From positions 1,178,001 through 1,242,000 of the forward strand of contig NZ_CP020469.1 in the NCBI RefSeq assembly GCF_003031405.1: 64,000 nt of DNA, read 5' to 3'. The notes beneath the pieces are model-generated. The model was not told where the DNA came from and made no database searches. It saw only the letters and a list, made by a program, of their open reading frames with translations. Numbering within the stretch: the stretch's first letter is position 1; each line of letters starts with the position of its first letter. Position numbers and translations under genes: made by a program. Below, piece by piece: positions 57,034-64,000 of the stretch. This DNA comes from Halomonas sp. 'Soap Lake #6'. GTDB lineage: Bacteria > Pseudomonadota > Gammaproteobacteria > Pseudomonadales > Halomonadaceae.

Positions 57034-58533
57034 ATGACGTTGCACCCTAGCAGTTTGTTACAAGCGTTAAGGCAAGTATGGCCAAATGCTTTATTACCTG
57101 ATGAATTACTTGGTTTGCCTGCAGAGCTCCGTTTAATAACCGATACCCGCAAGTTAAGCGCTGGCGATGTGTTTATTGCTGTGCCGGGTAGCCAGCAGGA
57201 TGGACGGGCGTTTATTGAGCGTGCGTTAGAGTTGGGTGCTTCTTTCGTATTGGCACATACCAAGCAGAGTAAGGCCACCCTGGAAGGACAGGTGCTTTAT
57301 TTACCGCACTTGTCCTTGCGCCTTGGTGAGTTAGGCAGGGCGTTGTTCGACGTTCCCAATGACTTGCAAGTGATCGCGGTTACCGGAACCAACGGTAAAA
57401 GCTCGGTAACCCACTATATTGCCGCTTTAAGTGAACTGTTAGGAACGCCTGCTGGAGTTGTGGGTACTTTAGGCACAGGTCGCCCGGGGCAGCTGTTAGA
57501 TAGTGGCCTAACTACTCCAGGGCCGCTAGCACTTCAGCAAGCCTTGGGAGATTTGGCTCGCCAGGGGGTAAAGCGTGTTGCTCTTGAGGCATCCTCTCAC
57601 GCCTTGGATCAGCACCGATTAGAAGCTGTTGACGTTAACGTTGGTGTTTTTACCAATTTAAGTCGTGATCATCTTGATTATCACGGCAGTATGGCGGCTT
57701 ACGCCGCTGCTAAGGCTAAGCTCTTTCGCCGCACTGAGTTAACGCATGCGGTAGTGAATGCAGACGACCCATTAACGCGCTTGATGTTGGCTGGTTGCGA
57801 CAGCAATGTTCGGGTGCTTGCTACTGGTTGTGACGATGCTGTGACGCTGCGCGTACTTGACTGGCATCCTCATAAGGAGGGCCAGCAGGCACTTATTGCT
57901 ACGCCTGAGGGCGAAAAAGCGCTCGATCTGAGTCTGATGGGGCGCTTTAACTTAGATAACGTATTGCTGGCGATAACTGTGCTTTATGGGGTGGGAGAAA
58001 CGCTCGATCGCCTGTTTGATGCAGCATCGGCGCTCACGCCGGTGCCTGGGCGCATGGCGCTTTATCGTGCAGCTAGTGGCCCTAGTGTGGTGGTCGATTA
58101 TGCCCACACGCCGGATGCTCTAGACAATGCGCTAGGCGCACTTAAGGCGCACTTAGGTAGCAGCGAAGGCAAGCTGTGGTGCCTTTTTGGCTGTGGTGGT
58201 GAGCGCGATACGGGGAAGCGTGCGGAGATGGCTGCGGTGGCCGAGCGTCTGGCGGACCATGTGGTGATTACGGATGATAATCCCCGTTTTGAGTCTGCCG
58301 AGCAGATACGCAAGGAGATTATTGCCGGCCTCTCGCCGGATACCCCCTTTATGGAGCTGGGTGATCGCCGCCAAGCTATTGCCTATGTAGTTCAGCAAGC
58401 AGGCCAGAATGATGTCGTGCTGGTGGCAGGGAAAGGGCACGAAGCTTACCAAGAAATAGCTGGTGTCCGTCACGCCTATCAAGATGATGAGCAGGTTGTA
58501 AAAGCCTTGGCACTAAAGGATTCAGGGCAATGA
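57034..58533 (+). CDS. murE: UDP-MurNAc-L-Ala-D-Glu:meso-diaminopimelate ligase MurE
   Basis: The 499-residue Mur ligase has the ATP loop VTGTNGKSSVTHYIA and the motif TDDNPRFES near the C-terminus; DNPR marks use of meso-diaminopimelate. The central-domain segments TTPGPLALQQAL and FTNLSRDHLDYHG are typical. AAGGAG precedes the ATG. It overlaps murF by four bases. Confidence 0.97.
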   Translation: MTLHPSSLLQALRQVWPNALLPDELLGLPAELRLITDTRKLSAGDVFIAVPGSQQDGRAFIERALELGASFVLAHTKQSKATLEGQVLYLPHLSLRLGELGRALFDVPNDLQVIAVTGTNGKSSVTHYIAALSELLGTPAGVVGTLGTGRPGQLLDSGLTTPGPLALQQALGDLARQGVKRVALEASSHALDQHRLEAVDVNVGVFTNLSRDHLDYHGSMAAYAAAKAKLFRRTELTHAVVNADDPLTRLMLAGCDSNVRVLATGCDDAVTLRVLDWHPHKEGQQALIATPEGEKALDLSLMGRFNLDNVLLAITVLYGVGETLDRLFDAASALTPVPGRMALYRAASGPSVVVDYAHTPDALDNALGALKAHLGSSEGKLWCLFGCGGERDTGKRAEMAAVAERLADHVVITDDNPRFESAEQIRKEIIAGLSPDTPFMELGDRRQAIAYVVQQAGQNDVVLVAGKGHEAYQEIAGVRHAYQDDEQVVKALALKDSGQ

Positions 58534-59885
58534 GTTGGACGCTTGGAGGAGTCGCTGCTGCGCTTAATCTCCTGCCTCCAGCACTACCTCAACTGCCGTT
58601 AACAGCGGTGGTGACTGATACTCGCAAGATTGTGCCGGGTTGTTTGTTTGTTGCGCTCAAAGGGCCGCGCTTTGATGGTCATGACTTTCTTGAAAAAGCG
58701 CGAGAGCAGGGCGCTAGTGCAGCGCTGGTGGAGCAGCCGAACGACAGCACTTTGCCTCAGCTAGTATGTGCTGATACCCGCTTAGGGCTGGGTCTTTTGG
58801 CAAGGGAGTGGCGCTATCGTCATAAGCTACCTATCGTTGCGGTAACCGGTAATAGTGGTAAAACCACAGTCAAAGAGATGACTGCTGCTCTGTTAGCCCC
58901 ACTGGGTGATGTGCTAGCGACAGAGGGTAACCTGAATAACGACTTCGGTGTGCCGCTTACCCTGCTACGGCTTACCGAGTGTCATCAGGCGGCGGTTGTG
59001 GAGCTTGGGGCAAACCATCTAGGCGAAATTGCCTGGACCAGTCAGTTAGCTTCTCCTGATGTTGCCATTATTACTAATGTGACCGGTGCCCATGTGGGTG
59101 AGTTTGGGGGGATGGGGCAGATTGCCCAGGCTAAAAGCGAAATTCTATCAGGCCTAAGTGCCAGCGGCGTAGCTGTGCTGAATAGGGAAGACCGTTATTT
59201 TGCTTTTTGGTCAGCCTGCGCTGCACCACGCCGGATAGTAAGCTATGGCTGGGATAACCAATCAGATGTCTATGCAGCAGCCCTTTCCTGTGATCAACAG
59301 GGGCGGTATGCTTTTACGCTGATCTATCAGGGGCAGGCGCTTGGTGATGTTCGCCTTCCGCTTATCGGTAAGCACAATGTTAGTAATGCCTTAGCTGCTG
59401 CTGCAGCGGCCTTGGTGGTTGGGTTGGCACCCGAACGAGTAGTGGCAGGTCTGTCTCTTTTGCCGAGCTTGCCAGGGCGTTTAAGTAGTGTGCCGGGGAT
59501 ACGCAATGCCACGTTGCTGGATGATACCTACAACGCGAACCCTGGTGCGATGAAGGCCGCCTTAGAAACCCTAGCAAATTTTCCCGCCCCGCGCTGGTGT
59601 GCTCTTGGGGCAATGGGGGAGTTGGGGCAGGAGTCTGAAGCACTGCATGCTGAGATTGGCCGCTTTGCTGCCTCGCTTGGTATCGATACACTGCTGACTT
59701 TCGGCGATGCCGCACGTTCAGCCAGTGAAGCCTTTGGTCGCGGGCAGCACTTTGACGACCACGAGACGCTTGTGCGTCATATCATTAATACGTTGCCGCC
59801 TGACACCACGCTGTTGGTGAAGGGGTCACGTAGTGCGGGCATGGAGCATGTCATCGCCGCGCTACGCTCGGATGAAATAAGGTAA
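58530..59885 (+). CDS. murF: UDP-MurNAc-tripeptide:D-alanyl-D-alanine ligase MurF
   Basis: The 451-residue enzyme completes the cytoplasmic pentapeptide precursor. The ATP loop is VTGNSGKTTVKEM, followed by EGNLNNDFGVPLTLL, ELGANHLGEIAWTS and LLDDTYNANPGAMKAAL. Order and overlap with murE (ATGA) show translational coupling. Confidence 0.97.
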   Translation: MSWTLGGVAAALNLLPPALPQLPLTAVVTDTRKIVPGCLFVALKGPRFDGHDFLEKAREQGASAALVEQPNDSTLPQLVCADTRLGLGLLAREWRYRHKLPIVAVTGNSGKTTVKEMTAALLAPLGDVLATEGNLNNDFGVPLTLLRLTECHQAAVVELGANHLGEIAWTSQLASPDVAIITNVTGAHVGEFGGMGQIAQAKSEILSGLSASGVAVLNREDRYFAFWSACAAPRRIVSYGWDNQSDVYAAALSCDQQGRYAFTLIYQGQALGDVRLPLIGKHNVSNALAAAAAALVVGLAPERVVAGLSLLPSLPGRLSSVPGIRNATLLDDTYNANPGAMKAALETLANFPAPRWCALGAMGELGQESEALHAEIGRFAASLGIDTLLTFGDAARSASEAFGRGQHFDDHETLVRHIINTLPPDTTLLVKGSRSAGMEHVIAALRSDEIR

Positions 59886-59894
59886 ACGCCGTTC

Positions 59895-60977
59895 ATGTTA
59901 CTTCACCTGGCGAATTTTTTAGCCCAATATCAATCGGCCTTTCAGGTTTTCAATTATCTCACGTTGCGCGTTATTTTAGCGGCTTTAACGGCACTAATGC
60001 TTTGTCTATGGCTAGGGCCGTGGGTGATTCGTCGGCTGGTCGAAGGTCAAATTGGTCAAGCCGTTCGTGACGATGGCCCCCAGTCACATCTTTCCAAAGC
60101 AGGTACGCCGACGATGGGCGGCGCCATGATTTTGCTGGCGATCGCAATCAGTACCCTGGCATGGGGAGATTTAACCAATCATTACGTCTGGATAGTGCTA
60201 GCCGTGACGCTCGGTTTCGGTGCTATTGGCTGGGTAGATGACTACCGAAAAGTGGTTGAGAAAAATCCAAGAGGCTTACCTGCACGTTGGAAGTATTTTT
60301 GGCAGTCGGTAGTAGGTTTAGGGGCGGCGATAGTGCTGTACGTAACGGCCTCCACACCTGTTGAGACGAGCCTGTTAGTGCCGTTATTTAAAGATGTTGC
60401 ACTTCCTCTAGGCGTGTTCTACATCGTACTAACGTATTTTGTGATTGTGGGTAGCTCTAATGCGGTTAACTTAACCGATGGGCTTGATGGGCTTGCCATT
60501 ATGCCGACTGTATTGGTGGCCATGGGATTATCTGTGTTTGCTTATGCAAGTGGCAACGCGGTATTTGCTAACTATCTACACATCCCCTTTATTAATGGAA
60601 CCGGTGAGCTGGCGATATTTTGTGCCACCATTGCGGGTGCGGGACTAGGTTTTTTGTGGTTTAACACTTACCCAGCCCAAGTCTTTATGGGTGATGTTGG
60701 GGCGCTTGCTCTTGGTGCGGCGTTAGGTGTGGTGGCAGTGATTGTCCGGCAGGAAATTGTTCTGTTTATTATGGGTGGGATTTTCGTACTTGAAACGGTG
60801 TCGGTCATTCTCCAGGTAGGCTCTTACAAAATGACGGGTCGGCGTATTTTCCGTATGGCGCCCTTGCATCACCATTACGAACTTAAAGGATGGCCGGAAC
60901 CACGGGTTATTGTGCGTTTTTGGATTATCACTGTTGTGCTGGTACTACTAGGCCTAGCCACGCTCAAAGTTCGTTAA
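59895..60977 (+). CDS. mraY: Phospho-MurNAc-pentapeptide transferase MraY
   Basis: The 360-residue integral membrane enzyme with ten helices makes lipid I on undecaprenyl phosphate. Typical are the [12 protein letters not shown] segment, the Asp pair in WVDDYRK, the [13 protein letters not shown] motif and the [14 protein letters not shown] loop. Confidence 0.97.
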   Translation: MLLHLANFLAQYQSAFQVFNYLTLRVILAALTALMLCLWLGPWVIRRLVEGQIGQAVRDDGPQSHLSKAGTPTMGGAMILLAIAISTLAWGDLTNHYVWIVLAVTLGFGAIGWVDDYRKVVEKNPRGLPARWKYFWQSVVGLGAAIVLYVTASTPVETSLLVPLFKDVALPLGVFYIVLTYFVIVGSSNAVNLTDGLDGLAIMPTVLVAMGLSVFAYASGNAVFANYLHIPFINGTGELAIFCATIAGAGLGFLWFNTYPAQVFMGDVGALALGAALGVVAVIVRQEIVLFIMGGIFVLETVSVILQVGSYKMTGRRIFRMAPLHHHYELKGWPEPRVIVRFWIITVVLVLLGLATLKVR

Positions 60978-61037
60978 TTAGCCGAGTGTTAGCGACGCAG
61001 CGCCGCCACTGCCGTGACGCATAAAGGAGCCAGAACA

Positions 61038-62423
61038 ATGGTGCAAGTACCACAGGGAATGACCGTCGTGGTTGGCCTGGGAATATCGGGGCAGGCAATT
61101 TGTCGCCATTTATCGCGCAACAACATCCCCTTTATGGTGGCTGATACGCGTGAAAAGCCTCCAGGTCTAGAGGCTTTTCACGCGGCTCACCCTAATGTCA
61201 CTGTTCACTGTGGCCCTTTAGCCGCTCTCGACTTTACTTATGCCCATGAGGTGGTAATAAGCCCTGGTGTTGATCCCTCTTCACCTGGGCTTAATGGGCT
61301 TTTGTCACGCCGTAATGAAGTAACTGGGGAGCCAGTGCTCATCGGCGAGATTGCGCTGTTTGTCAGGGCGGTTAACACTCCTATTGCAGCCATTACTGGC
61401 TCTAACGCGAAATCGACAGTCACTACGCTGCTTGGGGAAATGGCGGCTGCCTCAGAGGTCTACGCAGCAGTTGGTGGTAATTTAGGTACGCCCGCTTTGG
61501 ATCTGCTGGCGGAGCACCCGAATGCAGATCTATATATTTTGGAGCTCTCCAGTTTTCAGCTGGAGACTACACCCTATTTAGGTGCTGCTTCGGTAGCGTT
61601 TTTAAATCTTTGTGAGGATCACTTGGATCGTCATGGTGACATAGCAGGTTATCAGACAGCTAAGCAGCGTATCTTTCTAGGCGCTCAGCACGCTATCGTT
61701 AATGCTGATGACCCGCTCACCTGGCCCATAGACATAGACACAGTGCCCGCGCTTGAACGTTTCACCCAAGCCCAGCCCATGGGTGAGGAGTGGGGGCTGG
61801 TTAACGCCGGGGGCGAAGTGGTACTCGTTCATGGGAGTGACCCCTGGGTGAGTGCTAAAGAGCTTGCAATGGCAGGTCAGCATAATTATGTAAATGCTCT
61901 GGCGGCGCTAGCGATGGGAAGAGCGCTTGGCTTTTCCAAGCAATCAATGTGTGAAGCGCTTCGTGCGTTTAAAGGGTTAGCGCACCGTAGTGAGGTTGTT
62001 GCTCAGATTAACGGGGTGACATGGGTAAATGATTCAAAAGGCACTAACGTAGGCGCAACCCTTGCTGCCATTAACGGCATCAGTGCAACACTTACTGGAA
62101 AGCTCATTTTGTTGGCAGGTGGGGTTGGTAAAGGCGCCGATTTTACACCGCTGGCAGCGCCGTTAGCAGAGTGTGCCAGAGGAGTGTTGCTATTCGGAGC
62201 GGATGCACCGCGCTTGTCAGCGGCACTGTCTCCATCGAACAAGGTTCACCGCGTGGAAGATTTATATCAGGCCCTGGCAGTTGCTTGGCAAATGGCAGAG
62301 CCGGGAGATTGCGTGCTTCTTTCCCCAGCTTGCGCGAGTCTTGATCAGTTTGCGAACTATCAGGCTAGGGGGGAAGCGTTTAGGGAATGGGTGGTCAATA
62401 AGCAGACTGGAGTTAACCTATGA
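61038..62423 (+). CDS. murD: UDP-MurNAc-L-alanine:D-glutamate ligase MurD
   Basis: The 461-residue enzyme adds D-Glu to UDP-MurNAc-L-Ala. Motifs are GLGISGQAICRHL at the N-terminus, the ATP loop ITGSNAKSTVTTLLGEM (Ala where E. coli has Gly), NLCEDHLDRHG and NDSKGTNVGATLAA. The ATG at 61038 lies behind AAAGGAG; an in-frame GTG at 61014 would add eight residues. It overlaps ftsW as ATGA. Confidence 0.96.
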   Translation: MVQVPQGMTVVVGLGISGQAICRHLSRNNIPFMVADTREKPPGLEAFHAAHPNVTVHCGPLAALDFTYAHEVVISPGVDPSSPGLNGLLSRRNEVTGEPVLIGEIALFVRAVNTPIAAITGSNAKSTVTTLLGEMAAASEVYAAVGGNLGTPALDLLAEHPNADLYILELSSFQLETTPYLGAASVAFLNLCEDHLDRHGDIAGYQTAKQRIFLGAQHAIVNADDPLTWPIDIDTVPALERFTQAQPMGEEWGLVNAGGEVVLVHGSDPWVSAKELAMAGQHNYVNALAALAMGRALGFSKQSMCEALRAFKGLAHRSEVVAQINGVTWVNDSKGTNVGATLAAINGISATLTGKLILLAGGVGKGADFTPLAAPLAECARGVLLFGADAPRLSAALSPSNKVHRVEDLYQALAVAWQMAEPGDCVLLSPACASLDQFANYQARGEAFREWVVNKQTGVNL

Positions 62424-63602
62424 GTCGTTTCGAACGTCTGCGTGAAGTGTTAACAACACGCCACTTGCCCTGCGATATCTGGCTGATTGTATCGGTAGTT
62501 GCGCTAGCGGGTTTAGGCTGGGTCATGGTTAGCTCTGCCTCTATAGGTTTGCTCGAGAATAGCTATTACTACTCTCGGCAGCATGGGGTTTTTTTTGGTG
62601 ATGGCTATCCTGGCATGCCTGTTTATGCTTTGTGTGCCACTTGAGGTCTGGCGCCAAAACGCGGCGCTGATTTTGTTATTCAGTATTTTTATGCTCGTTA
62701 TGGTGCTCATCATCGGTCAAGAGATAAACGGGAGTAGACGCTGGATTGCATTGCCCGGTCCTTTACCAAGCTTGCAGGTCTCCGAGTTTGCCAAGCTTGG
62801 TTTGATCTTTTATATGGCGGCCTTCATGTCGCGCTTTGCTTATGATCTTCGGCGTCGTGCCTTTAGCATGTGGCGCCCGTTAGCGGTATTGGCGATCCCT
62901 GCTGGTCTACTGTTTTTGGCGCCTGACTTTGGTGGAATGGTCGTCTACTCCGTCTGTGTGATAGGCATGCTGATGATGAGTGGCGCCTCGCTCACACTGT
63001 TATTTGGCAGTGGCGGAGTGTTGGCATCAGGTGCCGTGATGATGGTGGTGATGGAGCCTTATCGTTTGGCCCGTTGGACGAGCTTTTTAGATCCATGGGC
63101 CGACCAGTTTGCCACTGGCTATCAGTTAACCCAGGCACTCATTGCGTTTGGCCGTGGGCATGTAACGGGCACAGGGTTGGGCAATAGTGTTCAAAAGCTG
63201 CACTATCTGCCGGAGGCGCATACTGACTTTATCTTTGCTGTGGTTGCAGAAGAGCTAGGGATGGTCGGCGCTATTATTGTTGTGCTGTTATTTACGATTT
63301 TCATCGCCCGGGCTATGTGGATTGCCCGTCGCGCTGAACTATCGGGACATATGTTTGGGGCGTATGTTAGCTACGGCATCGGCTTTATTATCGCTGCTCA
63401 AGCCTTTATTAATATGGCGGTTAGTGCGGGGTTGCTGCCCACCAAAGGTTTAACACTGCCGCTGATTAGCTATGGTGGTTCAAGCTTGTTAGTTACCGGC
63501 ATGATGGTGGGGCTGCTACTGCGTGTTGATGCAGAAACACGCCACCGTCCACGCCGCACGCCTACGCCCTACAAGCCTCGTCATGAACCGCGGTTATCGT
63601 AA
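62420..63602 (+). CDS. ftsW: Septal glycosyltransferase FtsW, interrupted by a one-base frameshift
   Basis: This SEDS-family membrane protein polymerises septal glycan with FtsI. As read, the frame from the ATG at 62420 ends at a TGA at 62642-62644 after 74 codons, while the rest of FtsW continues in the next frame to TAA 63602. The break is at a run of eight T's (62589-62596). With seven T's the protein would read YYSRQHGVFLVMAIL and have 393 residues, the normal family length, with GQEINGSRRW, LTQALIAFGRGHVTGTGLG, DFIFAVVAEELG and LPLISYGGSSLL all intact. An ATG at 62583 could start a shorter product without the first helix, but lacks a ribosome site. Because ftsW is normally essential, a sequence error or slippage correction is likelier than a null gene. 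Confidence 0.93.
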
Positions 63603-63620
63603 TTATTCAAGGAGTCGTTT

Positions 63621-64000
63621 GTGACAACGCACGCACGTCGGCGCATTTTAATTATGGCCGGAGGGACGGGGGGGCATGTTATACCCGCACTCTCATTGGC
63701 GCGCGCTTTACAAGCGCATGATGTCGAGATTGAGTGGTTAGGCAGCCCTCGTGGGATTGAGAATCGTCTGGTTCCTGAGGCAGATATTCGGCTGCACACC
63801 ATTGCTATTAGCGGGTTGCGTGGCAATGGGGTTGGTGGGTGGTTCAAAGCACCGCTTAACCTTAGTCGCGCTGTATTGCAGGCACGTCAAATTATTAGCT
63901 CGTTTAAGCCTCACGTAGTGGTGGGGCTGGGTGGCTTTGCAAGTGGCCCTGGTGGCCTTGCTGCGTGGCTGTCTCGCGTACCTCTGGTGATTCATGAGCA
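63621..64000 (+). CDS. murG: UDP-GlcNAc:lipid I transferase MurG (3' end outside window)
   Basis: The frame begins at GTG 63621, six bases after AAGGAG, and stays open to the window end (126 codons). It shows the N-terminal donor loop ILIMAGGTGGHVIPALSLA, GSPRGIENRLVPEA and VVVGLGGFASGPGGLAAWL, diagnostic of MurG, which converts lipid I to lipid II at the inner face of the membrane. It lies 18 bases after ftsW. Confidence 0.95.
   Translation, partial: MTTHARRRILIMAGGTGGHVIPALSLARALQAHDVEIEWLGSPRGIENRLVPEADIRLHTIAISGLRGNGVGGWFKAPLNLSRAVLQARQIISSFKPHVVVGLGGFASGPGGLAAWLSRVPLVIHE

Overview
The window is 64 kb of gammaproteobacterial chromosome made almost entirely of core genes. Coding density is high, GC content is moderate, the proteins are rather acidic, and the gene order is Pseudomonas-like: rpsI/rplM-petABC-sspAB-dolP-diaA-yraN-lpoA-rsmI-rnpB-dcw, and kdsDC-lptCAB-rpoN-hpf-ptsN-rapZ-ptsO. 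This points to the Halomonadaceae or a close relative in Oceanospirillales. The assignment is an inference from gene order and protein style, with no database comparison. I see no phage, insertion sequence, CRISPR array, tRNA or rRNA.

Layout. 1-5.7 kb: 3' end of pepN, a YegS-type lipid kinase, a Glu-rich repeat lipoprotein of unknown function, a LysE-type exporter and the lytic transglycosylase slt. 5.7-9.8 kb: a DUF1232 membrane protein and htpG, which look stress regulated by sigma-E-like and sigma-32-like promoters respectively, then gpsA and sixA. 9.9-16 kb: gatCAB, divergent from mreBCD. 16-25.5 kb: maf, rng, yhdP, tldD, darP(yjgA), pmbA(tldE). 25.6-32.8 kb, minus strand: kdsD-kdsC-lptC-lptA-lptB-rpoN-hpf-ptsN-rapZ-ptsO, joining Kdo synthesis, LPS transport, sigma-54 and the nitrogen PTS. 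33-40 kb: mlaFEDCB, ibaG, murA, hisG, hisD. 40-44 kb: algW/degS, a Nif3-family protein, zapG(yhcB), zapE. 44-49.4 kb: rplM-rpsI, petABC (cytochrome bc1), sspAB. 49.5-53.6 kb: dolP, diaA, yraN, lpoA and, divergently, rsmI. 53.6-54 kb: the RNase P RNA gene. 54-64 kb: the division and cell wall cluster rsmH-ftsL-ftsI-murE-murF-mraY-murD-ftsW-murG, with murG cut by the window end.

Most of the content serves the envelope: peptidoglycan precursors and septal synthesis, rod shape (mreBCD), LPS (kdsCD, lptABC), lipid asymmetry (mla) and wall remodelling (slt, lpoA, dolP). Around these sit protein quality control, ribosome factors and respiration.

The points most worth a second look are these. (1) ftsW is broken by a one-base shift at a run of eight T's. 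(2) A sigma-E-like promoter lies before the DUF1232 gene, and a near-consensus sigma-32 promoter overlaps that gene's stop codon just before htpG. (3) Short tandem repeats of 12-21 bp recur at gene ends and in disordered protein segments. (4) A lipoprotein carries a duplicated charged helix. (5) The mlaD-mlaC gap holds a hairpin and an in-frame pentapeptide repeat. (6) mraZ is absent upstream of rsmH. No clearly new multigene system is visible.
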